Shown: piece after piece, positions 25,794 through 34,969 of the stretch
Layout: every line of letters starts with the position of its first letter
How positions within the stretch are numbered: the first letter of the stretch is position 1
Assembly (NCBI RefSeq): GCF_029813785.1
Contig: NZ_JARVKY010000038.1
Coordinates: forward strand, 1 to 58,842
Reading direction: 5' to 3'
DNA length: 58,842 nucleotides
Source: Streptomyces sp. DH41
GTDB lineage: Bacteria > Actinomycetota > Actinomycetes > Streptomycetales > Streptomycetaceae
Translations under genes and position numbers: made by a program
Notes under the pieces: model-generated
What the model was told of the DNA's origin: nothing
Databases searched by the model: none
Seen by the model: the letters and a program-made list of their open reading frames with translations, nothing else

Positions 25794-27148
25794 TGTCCGA
25801 ATCGCTCGACCTCGCCGCCTTCCCCACCGACTTCACCTGGGGCACGGCCACCTCCGCCTACCAGATCGAGGGCGCCGCCACGGAGGACGGCCGGGCACCG
25901 TCGATCTGGGACACCTTCTCCCACACGCCGGGCAAGGTCGCGGGCGACGACCACGGCGACGTGGCCTGCGACCACTACCACCGGTGGCCCGAGGACATCG
26001 CCCTGATGAAGCGGATGGGCACCGACGCCTACCGCATGTCCATCGCCTGGCCCCGCGTGATGCCGACCGGTGCCGGACCGGTCAACGCGGCCGGCCTCGA
26101 CTTCTACGACCGCCTCGTCGACGCCCTCCTCGACGCCGGCATCACCCCCAACATCACCCTCTACCACTGGGACCTCCCCCAAGCCCTCCAGGACCGTGGC
26201 GGCTGGACCGTACGGGACACCGCCGAGCACCTCGCCGACTACGCCTCCGTCGTCGCCGCCCGGCTCGGCGACCGCGTCACCCGGTGGGCCACTCTCAACG
26301 AACCCCTCTGCTCCGCCTGGATCGGCCACCTGGAGGGCCGCATGGCACCCGGCCTGACCGACCTGACCGCCGCCGTGCGCGCCTCGTACCACCTGCTGCT
26401 CGCCCACGGTCTCGCCACCCGGGCCGTCCGCGGGGCGGTCCCGGGGGCGCGGGTCGGCCTCGTCACCAACCACTCCCCCGTCGAGGCCGCGTCGACCCGC
26501 CCGGAGGACATCGCGGCGGCGACCCGCATGGACGGCCACACCAACCGCTGGTGGCTCGACCCGGTCTACGGCCGCGGCTTCCCCGCCGACATGCGCGAGC
26601 TGTACGGCGTGGACCTGCCGGAGCGCGCGGGCGACCTGGACACCATCGCAGCCCCCCTCGACTGGCACGGCCTCAACTACTACTTCCCGGCGACCGTCGC
26701 CGACGACCCCGAGGGTCCCGTCCCGTACGCCCGTGAGGTCCGGCTGCCCGGCGTACCGCGCACCGGCATGGACTGGCAGATGGACGCCGGGGGTCTGGAG
26801 GCTCTGCTGCTGCGCCTGACCGACGACTACGGAGTCCGCGAGCTGTACGTCACCGAGAACGGCTCCGCCTTCCCTGACACCGTCTCCCCCGACGGCTCCG
26901 TCCACGACCCCGACCGGGCCCGCTACCTGGAGCAGCATGTGAACGCCTGTGCCCGGGCGGTCCGCAAGCGCGTGCCGCTGGCCGGCTACTACGCCTGGTC
27001 CCTGCTCGACAACTTCGAGTGGGCCTACGGCTACGACAAGCGCTTCGGCCTCGTCCACGTCGACTACGCGACCCAGGCCCGGACCGTCAAGACGAGCGGT
27101 CTGCGGTACGCGGAGATCATCCGTGCCCACCGGGAGTCCCACGCCTGA
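25793..27148 (+). CDS. GH1 beta-glucosidase
   Basis: 451 residues, the usual GH1 length, with no signal peptide. Motifs run in order: FPTDFTWGTATSAYQIEGA at the N-terminus, TLNEPLCSAWIGHLEG with acid/base Glu170, LNYYFPATV, VTENGSAFPD with nucleophile Glu355, and YAWSLLDNFEWAYGYDKRFG near the C-terminus. It hydrolyses beta-glucosides such as cellobiose or laminaribiose by retention; specificity is unproven. GTG at 25793 lies 54 bases after the permease stop, so it is likely the last gene of the ABC operon. Together with the GH3 enzyme it would complete breakdown of imported oligosaccharides to monosaccharide. Confidence 0.95.
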   Translation: MSESLDLAAFPTDFTWGTATSAYQIEGAATEDGRAPSIWDTFSHTPGKVAGDDHGDVACDHYHRWPEDIALMKRMGTDAYRMSIAWPRVMPTGAGPVNAAGLDFYDRLVDALLDAGITPNITLYHWDLPQALQDRGGWTVRDTAEHLADYASVVAARLGDRVTRWATLNEPLCSAWIGHLEGRMAPGLTDLTAAVRASYHLLLAHGLATRAVRGAVPGARVGLVTNHSPVEAASTRPEDIAAATRMDGHTNRWWLDPVYGRGFPADMRELYGVDLPERAGDLDTIAAPLDWHGLNYYFPATVADDPEGPVPYAREVRLPGVPRTGMDWQMDAGGLEALLLRLTDDYGVRELYVTENGSAFPDTVSPDGSVHDPDRARYLEQHVNACARAVRKRVPLAGYYAWSLLDNFEWAYGYDKRFGLVHVDYATQARTVKTSGLRYAEIIRAHRESHA

Positions 27149-27222
27149 CCGTGCCGGCTCCGGGTGCCCGGCCGCCGGCTGCCACGAGGGCACGCCCGGC
27201 GGCGGGGCCCGCCCGGTGCTGT

Positions 27223-27244
27223 CCGGCCGGCGGCGTCCGGCCGG
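27223..27244. terminator. Putative bidirectional terminator between GH1 and LacI genes
   Basis: CCGGCCGG, six bases, CCGGCCGG forms an 8-bp stem that reads the same on both strands. It lies between the two convergent stops at 27148 and 27261. Confidence 0.45.
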
Positions 27245-27260
27245 GGGAGGGCGCGCCGGA

Positions 27261-28286
27261 TCAGGCGGACTCGCGTACGACCAGCTGCGGTTCGAAGACG
27301 AGGGTGCGCGGTTCGGTGCGGGTCACGGTGCCCTGCACCTGCTCGCCGAGCATCCTGGCCATGGCCGCCGCCATGTCCTCCACCGGCTGGCGCACGGTGG
27401 TCAGCGGCGGCCGGCAGGTCACCGCGACGCTCGAGTCGTCGAACCCGACGACGGCGACGTCCTCCGGTATGCGCCTGCCCAGTTCCCGCAGGACCTGGCA
27501 GGCGCCCTGGGCCATCAGGTCGTTGGCCGCGAACACGCCGTCCACCTCGGGGTGGTCGTGCAGCAGTGTGGTCATGGCCGCCGCCCCGCTGTCCAGGGTG
27601 AAGACGCCCTCGGCCACGGGAGGGCTGTCATGCCCCGCACGGGCCAGGGCGTCGCGGAATCCGGCGAGGCGTTCCCGGCTGGCCCTGAGATCCGGCGGAG
27701 CGCCGATCACCGCGATACGGCGGCAGCCGCGAGCCAGGAGATGCTGTCCGGCCAGGCGTCCCCCCGCACGGTGGTCCAGATCGACGCAACCGACCGGTGT
27801 CGCCCGGGCGGGACGTGCGAACAGCACCGTGGGGACCCGGGCGGCCAGGAGCATGTCCGGCAGAGGGTCGTCCGGTCGCACGGAGACCACCAGCGCACCG
27901 TCCGTACCGCCCTGCCCCACGTAGTCGACCACCTGCCTTCTCGCCGCCTCCGACTCGGCGAACAGCAGTATCGGTTGCGTCGAGCGTGCCCGGAGGTACC
28001 CCACGACGCCGTTGACGACACGGCCGAAGAACGGGTCGGCGAACACGCGGCCGGCGAAGGCGTCACCCGCGCCGGAGACGATGAGGGCCACGGCCCCGGT
28101 GCGTCGGGTGACCAACGCCCTCGCCGCCCGGTTCGGCGTGTAGCCCGTCCGCTCGATCGCGCCGCGGACCAGGTCCTGGATGCTGGGATCGACGTTGCGT
28201 ACGCCGTTCACGACCCGCGACACGGTGGCGCGGGAGACCCCCGCCTCCCGCGCGACATCCTCCAGCGTCGGGGCCTGCCTGTTCAT
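27261..28286 (-). CDS. LacI-family transcriptional regulator
   Basis: 341 residues. The N-terminal helix-turn-helix is TLEDVAREAGVSRATVSRVV (residues 7-26), followed by the hinge helix region YTPNRAARALVTRRTGAVAL. The periplasmic-binding-protein-like ligand domain contains ADPFFGRVVNGV, VDGVFAANDLMAQGA and AVVGFDDSSVAVTCRPPLTTV. Regulators of this type bind symmetric GC-centred operators and release them on binding a sugar. The two GAGAGCGCTCTC operators in this locus (before the beta-helix and GH3 genes) are its best candidate targets. No matching site was seen directly upstream of its own start. ATG at 28286 is clear. Confidence 0.93.
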   Translation of the reverse strand: MNRQAPTLEDVAREAGVSRATVSRVVNGVRNVDPSIQDLVRGAIERTGYTPNRAARALVTRRTGAVALIVSGAGDAFAGRVFADPFFGRVVNGVVGYLRARSTQPILLFAESEAARRQVVDYVGQGGTDGALVVSVRPDDPLPDMLLAARVPTVLFARPARATPVGCVDLDHRAGGRLAGQHLLARGCRRIAVIGAPPDLRASRERLAGFRDALARAGHDSPPVAEGVFTLDSGAAAMTTLLHDHPEVDGVFAANDLMAQGACQVLRELGRRIPEDVAVVGFDDSSVAVTCRPPLTTVRQPVEDMAAAMARMLGEQVQGTVTRTEPRTLVFEPQLVVRESA

Positions 28287-28685
28287 GGGGGAACTCTAAC
28301 CGCCGGGCACTCTCACGGGCACAGGGCGGCAGACGGTCCTGCGGCGTACGGAGGCGGCGACGCGTCCGCCGGAACGCCAGAGGGCAGGGCTTCCCCCGGG
28401 CCTCGTCCACAGTCTGCACAGGGAACATCGTTCGGCTGACTGTCCCCTCCACGAACGCACCCGTGCCGGACAGGGACACATCCGCCCGCATTCCCCCCTC
28501 CCGCAGACGGCGGCAAAACGGGGCTTCGCGGGCGGCGGCGGCACAGGGAGCCGGCGCGCCCGGGGACGCGGACGTACCGGGGGTGACTCGAAGCGCCCGA
28601 TGTGGGAACCGGAAGGGGAGCCCTGACGCACGCGGGGATCCCGGGTGCCTGGACGCCTGGATCCCTCACCGGAAAAGAGACCACG
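28287..28685. other. Divergent intergenic region between LacI and SRPBCC genes
   Basis: The 399 bases contain no credible gene; a plus-strand frame that is open from 28602 is only the upstream extension of the next gene. No palindrome resembling the LacI operators was found. The promoters of both flanking genes must lie here. Confidence 0.3.
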
Positions 28686-29306
28686 ATGGCGCATGAATAC
28701 GACGCCCGGCAGGCCGTGCCGCACACGCCGGGGATGCTCACCGACGGTGGCGGGGTCACGCGCCGTCGCCCGCTGCGCGAGCGGCACGTCGAGGAGACGG
28801 TCGAGGTCGCGGTGCCGGTGCGGACGGCGTACAACCAGTGGACGCAGTTCAAGGCCTTCCCTCGGTTCTCGGCCGTGGTGCGTGGCGTCGAACAGGTCAG
28901 GCCCACCGTAACCGCCTGGACCATCGGCTACGGCCCCCTGCGCCACCGCTTCGCAATCGAGACGGTGGAACAGGACCCCGACGCCTACCTGGCCTGGCGC
29001 GGTCTGGAGCAGAGCCCCCGCCACCAGGGCGAGGCCGAGTTCCGACCGATGGAGTCCGGCGGCACCGCGATCACTGTCCGGATGTTCCTGCGACCGCGGG
29101 GAGCCGCGAGAATCCTCACCCGCCCGTCCTGGGCCGCCCGGCTGACCTCCCGGCTGGTGCGCGGCGAGCTCATGAGGTTCAAGCTGTTCATCGAAGGGCT
29201 GGGGCAGGAAGGCGGGGCCTGGCGCGGCACGATCCGCGACGGCCGCGTGCAACACGATCGACCGGAGCCGCCCAGGAGCCGCGTGGCCCAGTGGCCCGTC
29301 GGCTGA
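28686..29306 (+). CDS. SRPBCC-family protein upstream of molybdopterin oxidoreductase
   Basis: 206 residues. An unstructured basic N-terminus (to about residue 38) precedes an SRPBCC fold: VEETVEVAVPVRTAYNQWTQ, FKAFPRFSAVVRGVEQVRP, WTIGYGPLRHRFAIETVEQ and AITVRMFLRPRGA, then a C-terminal helix (LVRGELMRFKLFIEGLGQE). It resembles the cyclase/dehydrase subgroup found as stand-alone stress-associated proteins. The in-frame upstream extension to 28602 is less protein-like, and ATG at 28686 has GAGA close upstream. The following oxidoreductase starts 37 bases later, so they are probably co-transcribed. The functional link is unknown. Confidence 0.85.
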   Translation: MAHEYDARQAVPHTPGMLTDGGGVTRRRPLRERHVEETVEVAVPVRTAYNQWTQFKAFPRFSAVVRGVEQVRPTVTAWTIGYGPLRHRFAIETVEQDPDAYLAWRGLEQSPRHQGEAEFRPMESGGTAITVRMFLRPRGAARILTRPSWAARLTSRLVRGELMRFKLFIEGLGQEGGAWRGTIRDGRVQHDRPEPPRSRVAQWPVG

Positions 29307-29343
29307 CCGGTGTGCCGGACACGCGAGAGAGAAAGGCGAACCC

Positions 29344-31656
29344 ATGCAGAACCCGGCCGGCGAGGAGCCGGAGTCCAGTCTCTCCGTGACACCGCCGAAG
29401 AAGTGGGCGGCCGGAGTACCCGCGGTCGTTCACGCGCTGGAGTACTCCCTGGAGCAGACGTCCCCGCGCAAGACCGGGGTGGACCTGCTGACCATGAACC
29501 AGGTGGGCGGGGTCGACTGCCCCGGCTGTGCGTGGGCGGACCCTGCCCCGGGCCGGCGCCATCGCAACGAGTACTGCGAGAACGGCGCCAAGCACATCAA
29601 CGACGAGGCCACCACTCGCCGGATCACCACCGACTTCTTCCGTGAGCACAGCGTCGCCGACCTCGCCGGCCGCTCCGACATGTGGCTCAACCAGCAGGGC
29701 CGGCTCACGGAGCCGATGATCAAACGGCCTGGCTCCGCGCACTACGAGCCCCTCAGCTGGAACGACGCCCTGGGCGTCCTCGCGCAGGGACTGAAGGCGC
29801 TGGCCTCCCCCGACGAGGCTGTCTTCTACACCTCGGGCCGCGCCAGTAACGAGGCCGCCTTCGTTCTGCAGCTGTTCGCCCGCGCCTTCGGCACCAACAA
29901 CCTGCCCGACTGCAGCAACATGTGCCACGAGTCCAGCGGCTTCGCCCTGAGCGAGACCCTGGGAACAGGCAAGGGCACCGTCAGTCTCGACGATCTCCAC
30001 CACGCCGATCTGATCTTCCTGGTCGGGCAGAACCCGGGCAGCAACCACCCGCGTCAGCTGTCCGCCCTGGAGGAGGCCAAGCGTAACGGCGGCCGGATCG
30101 TGGCGGTCAACCCGCTGCCGGAGGCCGGGCTCCGGCGCTTCAAGAACCCGCAGAAGCCCCGCGGGGTCGTCGGACGCGGCACCCAGATCGCCGACCGCTT
30201 CCTGCACATCAAGCCCGGCGGCGACCTCGCCCTGTTCCAGGCACTCAACCGTCTGCTGCTGGAGGCCGAGGACGCCCGGCCCGGCACCGTCCTGGACCAC
30301 GGCTTCATCAAGGCACACACCACCGGTTTCGAGGAGTTCGCCCGGCACGCCCGCACGGTGGACTGGGACGACGTGCGGGCGGCGACGGGACTGACCCGCG
30401 AGGAGATCGAGAGGGTCCGCGACGAGGTCCTGAAGAGCGATCGCGTCGTCGTCTGCTGGGCGATGGGCATCACCCAGCACAAACACGGCGTGCCCACCAT
30501 CCGGGAGATCGTCAACTTCCTGATGCTGCGCGGCAACCTGGGGCGCGCCGGCACCGGCGCCTGCCCGGTGCGCGGCCACAGCAACGTCCAGGGCGACCGC
30601 ACCATGGGCATCTGGGAGCAGATGCCGGACAGCTTCCTCGACGCCCTGCGGAAGGAGTTCGGCTTCGACCCTCCGCGTCCGCACGGCCTGGACTCGGTGA
30701 ACTCGATCAAGGCGATGCGCGAGGGGCACGTCAAGGTCTTCCTCGCCCTGGCCGGCAACTTCGTCCGCGCCGCTCCCGACAGCGAGGTCACCGAGGAGGC
30801 GATGCGCTCGTGCCGGCTGACCGCGCACATCTCCACCAAGCTCAACCGCTCGCACACCGTCTGTGGTGACACCGCGCTGATCCTGCCGACCCTGGGCCGC
30901 ACCGAGCGTGACGTCCAGGCGGACGGCGAGCAGTTCGTCACCGTCGAGAACTCCATGAGTGAGGTGCACACCTCCCAGGGCCGCCTGGAACCGGCCTCCC
31001 CCATACTGCTGAGCGAGATCGCGATCCTGTGCCGGCTCGCCCGGCTCACCCTGGACGGCAGGGTGGACATCCCCTGGGACACGTTCGAGGGCGACTACGG
31101 AACCATCCGCGACCGCATCTCCCGCGTCGTGCCGGGCTTCCACGACTTCAACGCACGGGTGGCCCGGCCCGGGGGCTTCCAACTACCCAACCCGGTCAAC
31201 GAGGGCGTCTTCAACAACGCGGTCGGCAAAGCCCTGTTCACTCGCAACGAGGGCGTGGTCCCCCGGTCGCCCGAAGGCCATCTGCTGCTGCAGACGCTGC
31301 GCTCGCACGACCAGTGGAACACCGTCCCGTACACCAACGACGACCGCTACCGCGGCATTCACGGCAGCCGCCACGTCGTGCTCGTCAACCCGGCCGACTT
31401 GAGCGAACTCGGCCTCGCCAAGGGTGATCACGTCGACCTGGTGAGCGTGTGGGCGGACAGCTCCGAGCGCCGGGTCGAGAACTTCGAGGTCGTGCCCTAC
31501 CCCGTCGCCAAGGGCTCGGCCGCCGCCTACTACCCCGAGACGAACGTCCTGGTTCCGCTGGACAGCGTCGCCGACATCAGCAACCAGCCCACCTCGAAGG
31601 GCATCGTCGTCCGCCTCGAACCCGTCCTCGACCGGACGCGGACCACCCACGCCTGA
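29344..31656 (+). CDS. FdhF/YdeP-family molybdopterin oxidoreductase
   Basis: 770 residues of the formate-dehydrogenase-alpha-like YdeP group. Recognisable segments are MNQVGGVDCPGCAWADP, NEYCENGAKHINDEAT, YTSGRASNEAAFVLQLFARA, NMCHESSGFALSETLGTGKG, FLVGQNPGSNHPRQ, GNLGRAGTGACPVRGHSNVQGDR and the C-terminal cap domain with VNPADLSELGLAKGDHVDLVS. These bind a bis-molybdopterin cofactor. The metal-ligand position near NMCHESSG carries Cys as a candidate ligand. The N-terminal CPGC segment could hold part of an iron-sulfur site, but a full four-cysteine set is not evident. Substrate and electron partner are unknown; YdeP in E. coli is linked to acid resistance. Confidence 0.9.
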   Translation: MQNPAGEEPESSLSVTPPKKWAAGVPAVVHALEYSLEQTSPRKTGVDLLTMNQVGGVDCPGCAWADPAPGRRHRNEYCENGAKHINDEATTRRITTDFFREHSVADLAGRSDMWLNQQGRLTEPMIKRPGSAHYEPLSWNDALGVLAQGLKALASPDEAVFYTSGRASNEAAFVLQLFARAFGTNNLPDCSNMCHESSGFALSETLGTGKGTVSLDDLHHADLIFLVGQNPGSNHPRQLSALEEAKRNGGRIVAVNPLPEAGLRRFKNPQKPRGVVGRGTQIADRFLHIKPGGDLALFQALNRLLLEAEDARPGTVLDHGFIKAHTTGFEEFARHARTVDWDDVRAATGLTREEIERVRDEVLKSDRVVVCWAMGITQHKHGVPTIREIVNFLMLRGNLGRAGTGACPVRGHSNVQGDRTMGIWEQMPDSFLDALRKEFGFDPPRPHGLDSVNSIKAMREGHVKVFLALAGNFVRAAPDSEVTEEAMRSCRLTAHISTKLNRSHTVCGDTALILPTLGRTERDVQADGEQFVTVENSMSEVHTSQGRLEPASPILLSEIAILCRLARLTLDGRVDIPWDTFEGDYGTIRDRISRVVPGFHDFNARVARPGGFQLPNPVNEGVFNNAVGKALFTRNEGVVPRSPEGHLLLQTLRSHDQWNTVPYTNDDRYRGIHGSRHVVLVNPADLSELGLAKGDHVDLVSVWADSSERRVENFEVVPYPVAKGSAAAYYPETNVLVPLDSVADISNQPTSKGIVVRLEPVLDRTRTTHA

Positions 31657-31699
31657 CCCGGCCGCACGATCCCGACGGGGCCCCGTGACGACAGCGGGC

Positions 31700-31725
31700 C
31701 CGGCTTCGCCTGGCCGGCGAGCCGG
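31700..31725. terminator. Putative terminator between oxidoreductase and MarR genes
   Basis: CCGGCTTCGCC and GGCGAGCCGG pair over about ten bases with one bulge and a short loop. It lies between the two convergent stops. Confidence 0.4.
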
Positions 31726-31806
31726 CGGTTTCCCGGCGGCGGAGTCGATCGGGACAGTCTCCAGCAGCGCTTCGGTGATGGCCTTCGCTGACGCTCGGGC
31801 GCCGGT

Positions 31807-32274
31807 TCACGCCGGCTGGATGGCACCCGGCAGCTCGTGGACGGCCTTGACGAGGGGAGCGAGTGAGGGGTCCTCGGCTGCCTCGCCGAGGGCCTTGCTC
31901 AGGGCGGTGTTGTGGGTGGGACGGGCCTCGTCCAGCAGGCGTGCACCGGCCTCGGTCACATCCGTGTAGATGCCGCGACGGTCGGTGGGGCACAGGTAGC
32001 GCGAGAGCAGCCCGCGCTCTTCCATCCGGGTCACCAGCCGTGTGGTGGCGCTCTGGCTGAGCACGACGGAGTCGGCGACCTGCCGCATCTGAAGGTGGCC
32101 GCCTTCGCCGTCGTGCTGCCTGCTGAGTACGTCCAACAGCGAGTACTCGCGCGCACTCAGCTTGTGTCCCGCCTGGAGCGCCCGTTCGACGCGGCCTTCG
32201 ATGCGGCCGTGCAGCAGTGAGAGGGCCGACCAACTGTGCGCCAGTGCGGTCATCGCCGGGTCAGTGGCGGTCAT
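31807..32274 (-). CDS. MarR-family transcriptional regulator
   Basis: 155 residues with a winged-helix core: KLSAREYSLLDVLSRQ, MRQVADSVVLSQSATTRLVT (recognition region), and the wing MEERGLLSRYLCPTDRRGIYT. N- and C-terminal helices for dimerisation flank it. ATG at 32274 has GGGAG six bases upstream; a longer frame to 32343 has no such support. It is divergent from an MFS exporter, the usual arrangement in which a MarR repressor senses a toxic compound and controls both genes. Candidate half sites are present in the intergenic region. Confidence 0.92.
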   Translation of the reverse strand: MTATDPAMTALAHSWSALSLLHGRIEGRVERALQAGHKLSAREYSLLDVLSRQHDGEGGHLQMRQVADSVVLSQSATTRLVTRMEERGLLSRYLCPTDRRGIYTDVTEAGARLLDEARPTHNTALSKALGEAAEDPSLAPLVKAVHELPGAIQPA

Positions 32275-32360
32275 GAGCAGCTCCCTCGGTCGGGTCTTGC
32301 GAGCGGTGATACCACGCCGACAGGGGACTGCCGGGCATATCACTCAGTTCACTATACCCG

Positions 32361-32402
32361 CGCTTGCAGTTATCCAGCGCGTGCAACTATTGTGAGCGCT
32401 CA
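32361..32402. promoter_or_regulatory. Candidate MarR operator region
   Basis: TTGCA (32364) and TGCAA (32382) form an inverted repeat, and the extended halves AACTGCA and AGTTGCA on the minus strand resemble each other as MarR half sites do. Twelve bases downstream TGAGCGCTCA (32393-32402) is a separate 10-bp perfect palindrome. Both lie between the divergent MarR and MFS starts. Confidence 0.45.
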
Positions 32403-32481
32403 TAAGGCGCGTACACATCTTTCGATCCGATCCGGGCGCGCGCCATCCCCCTCCCCCTATGCACCGTCTAAGGACCTCGTC

Positions 32482-33768
32482 ATGCCGCTCGCACTACTGG
32501 CCCTGGCCATGGGCGCCTTCGGAATCGGCACCACGGAATTCGTGATCATGGGGCTGCTGCCCCAGGTCGGCGCGGATCTCGGGGTATCGCTGCCGACGGC
32601 AGGCCTCCTGGTCACCGGTTACGCCCTTGGCGTCATGATCGGCGCGCCGATCATGACCGTCCTGGGCACCAGGATCTCCCGCAAGAACATGCTCATGTTG
32701 CTCATGGGCCTGTTCATCCTCGGCAATCTCGTTTCCGCCGCCGCCCCCGGCTTCGCCGTCATGCTGATCGGCCGGGTAGTGGCCTCGCTGGCTCACGGCG
32801 CGTTCTTCGGCATCGGCTCCGTCGTCGCCGCCGAGCTGGTGGCGCCGGAGAAGAAGGCGGGCGCCATCTCGATGATGTTCACCGGTCTGACCGTGGCGAA
32901 CGTCGTCGGCGTACCACTGGGCACGTTCGTGGGCCAGAGCGCGGGCTGGCGGGTGACGTTCGTGATCGTCGCCGCGCTCGGCGTGCTCGGCCTGGCGGGC
33001 GTCGCCAAACTCGTCCCCGACATGCCCAAGCCGGAGGGCGTGCGGCTGCGGCACGAGGTCGCGGCCTTCAAGAACGTCCAGGTCGTGCTGGCCATGGCCA
33101 TGACGGTGCTCGGCTTCGGCGGCGTGTTCGCCGCGATCACCTACATCGCGCCGATGATGACCGACGTCGGCGGCTTCGCCGAGTCCTCCGTCACCTGGCT
33201 GATGGTGGTCTTCGGGCTCGGCATGGTGGCGGGCAACCTCATCGGCGGCCGGTTCGCCGACCGCAAGCTCATGCCGATGCTCTACACGGCCCTGGGCGGC
33301 CTGGCGCTGGCACTGCTGCTGTTCACCTTCCTGGCCTCCGTCAAGGTCGCGGTCGTCGCGGCCGTCTTTCTCATCGGCGCACTGGGCTTCGCCACCGTTC
33401 CACCGCTGCAGAAGCGGGTCCTGGACTACGCCCACGGCGCCCCCACGCTGGCCTCGGCGGCCAACATCGGCGCCTTCAACCTGGGCAACGCGTTGTCGGC
33501 CTGGCTCGGCGGCGTGGTGATCTCCGCGGGGTTCGGCTACACCGCGCCCAACGCCGTCGGCGCCGTCCTGGCCGCCGCCGCGCTGGTGCTGGCCGTCGTC
33601 TCGCACCGGCTGGAACTGCGCCCCGGCCGCGGCACGGCGACGCCCACCGACCGCGAGCCCCTCGCACACGGCCTCGAAACCGCGGCACCCGCACCCGCGG
33701 ACCCGGCCTCCGCCCCGGCCGCCGACTTCGTCGATCTGCCGACCGCAGCGAGCACCGCCCGCCCCTGA
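32482..33768 (+). CDS. MFS exporter, DHA1/AraJ-like
   Basis: 428 residues with twelve predicted membrane helices. The opening LALAMGAFGIGTTEFVIMGL and the helix-1/2 region LPTAGLLVTGYALGVMIGAP are characteristic of the AraJ/YdhP-type DHA1 exporters. GTRISRKNMLM corresponds to the MFS loop 2-3 motif. ATG at 32482 follows AAGGA by seven bases. A hydrophilic C-terminal tail of about 55 residues rich in Ala, Pro and Thr is unusual for the family. Likely role: export of a small toxic compound under control of the divergent MarR gene. Confidence 0.9.
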   Translation: MPLALLALAMGAFGIGTTEFVIMGLLPQVGADLGVSLPTAGLLVTGYALGVMIGAPIMTVLGTRISRKNMLMLLMGLFILGNLVSAAAPGFAVMLIGRVVASLAHGAFFGIGSVVAAELVAPEKKAGAISMMFTGLTVANVVGVPLGTFVGQSAGWRVTFVIVAALGVLGLAGVAKLVPDMPKPEGVRLRHEVAAFKNVQVVLAMAMTVLGFGGVFAAITYIAPMMTDVGGFAESSVTWLMVVFGLGMVAGNLIGGRFADRKLMPMLYTALGGLALALLLFTFLASVKVAVVAAVFLIGALGFATVPPLQKRVLDYAHGAPTLASAANIGAFNLGNALSAWLGGVVISAGFGYTAPNAVGAVLAAAALVLAVVSHRLELRPGRGTATPTDREPLAHGLETAAPAPADPASAPAADFVDLPTAASTARP

Positions 33769-33769
33769 C

Positions 33770-34090
33770 CGCCCGCGACACGCGGACGTCCATCCCCATG
33801 CGGATGAGGCGCATCTCGGTGTCGATGCTGAGGCTGTTGCCCAGCATGGCGATGGCGCAGGACGATCCGCGGGCGACGATGGCACGTACCGGCGGCTGCC
33901 CGGGTGTGTCGGTGAGGCCGGGGATGGGCACCAGGTCCCCATGCTGGTCGGAGGAGCCGGTCTCCTTCGGGTGCAGGCGGACCGGGGTGTTGTGCCTGGC
34001 GTCGCCGACGCGGGTGACGTACTTCCTCTCGTGGGTGCTGGCGATGCGGTAGCTGCCGTTGTTCAGGCGCGTGAAGTGCCACAGCACCGC
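33770..34090 (-). pseudogene. Decayed gene fragment of unknown family
   Basis: The minus strand here reads through about 105 codons with good GC3 bias and a protein-like sequence (LWHFTRLNNGSYRIASTHER, DARHNTPVRLHPKETGSSDQ, ARGSSCAIAMLGNSLSIDTE). There is no start codon with a ribosome site. The frame runs on into the antisense of the MFS gene, where it becomes Arg/Pro-rich, so the natural C-terminus is gone. I do not recognise the family. It is best read as a truncated remnant. Confidence 0.5.
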
Positions 34091-34300
34091 CGCGCGACCG
34101 CGTACCCGCACCGCGGCGAGGTCGCCGCCTACCTCACCGCCTACGCCGACCGCCCGGACGGCGAGATCCCGCGGGGCCGCCGCGCCGGCGCGGGCCGTCG
34201 TGGCGGCCTCGGGGACGTTCGGCCGACCGTACCGGCCGGTGCTGCCGGGCCTGAGGAGTTCACCGGGCGCCAGGTGGACGTGGTCGGGGCTGGAAACCGA
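34090..34300 (+). pseudogene. Flavin-containing monooxygenase remnant
   Basis: On the plus strand the peptide YPHRGEVAAYLTAYADRPDG, followed by EIPRGRRAGAG and later EEFTGRQVDVVGAGN, matches the middle of NAD(P)-binding flavin monooxygenases, where 'FP...EV..YL..YA....' precedes the substrate segment and a second nucleotide-binding 'V.V.GAG'. Only about 70 residues remain, without start, FAD-binding N-terminus or C-terminus. It overlaps the edge of the opposite-strand fragment, so at least two genes were broken here. Confidence 0.55.
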
Positions 34301-34307
34301 AGCGCTG

Positions 34308-34327
34308 TCAGGGCAAGTGCGCCCTGA
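34308..34327 (-). terminator. Putative terminator of the giant-protein operon
   Basis: TCAGGGC and GCCCTGA form a 7-bp stem around a 6-base loop and include the stop codon of the last gene in the operon. The stem is short, so confidence is low. Confidence 0.3.
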
Positions 34328-34969
34328 GCTGATCCGACTCCAGAACGGTGCCCGCGGGGCCGGCCGGGTTGACGTAGAGCGCGTGGCCGGGTGGCAGGCG
34401 GTCCAGGAGCGTCGGCACGGTGACGAGGTCGCGGGCGAGGGCGCCGACACCGTCGAGGTGGGGTGATGCGGTGAAGACCGGGACCACGAGCCTGCCGTCC
34501 GCCACGGCGGCGCTCACCGGGGCTCCGTCCGGCAGGGCGAGCACCGCCACCTCGGCGGTGGCCAGAGCCCGTAGGACGTCCTCGGCCGGTCCGTAGCCGG
34601 TGACGGCGAGCTGAAGGGCCGCGTCGACGTCGTCGGTGGGCTCGGGCCAACCGAGCGATTCCGGCGAGGGGCGGTATGCCTCGTTGTCCTCCCACTCCTC
34701 GATCTCGCCGGTCACTCCCGTGCGCCAGCGGCCGACCACCACCCGGTCGGGCGGCACGCCCTCGCCGTCCCAGCCGGGGTCGATCATGCTGATCCAGTGC
34801 TCCGGCGCGAGTCGTGCGGCCTCGACGATGTCCTCGGGCGGCGTGGGCATCGCCGCCCTTGGCTCGTTCTCGTTCACTGGCACCTTGTTCGCCGTCGCCT
34901 TGTTCGCCGTCACCTTGTTCGCCGTCACCTTGTTCGCCGTCGCCTTGTTCGCCGTCGCCTTGTTCACTG

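Larger units (their letters stand above)
33769..34307. other. Gene-poor junction holding two gene remnants
   Basis: The 539 bases between the MFS stop and the T7SS-associated gene stop contain only the two broken fragments listed separately. No intact gene, inverted repeat typical of an insertion sequence or integrase is visible. The stretch marks the boundary of the giant-protein operon. Confidence 0.5.
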
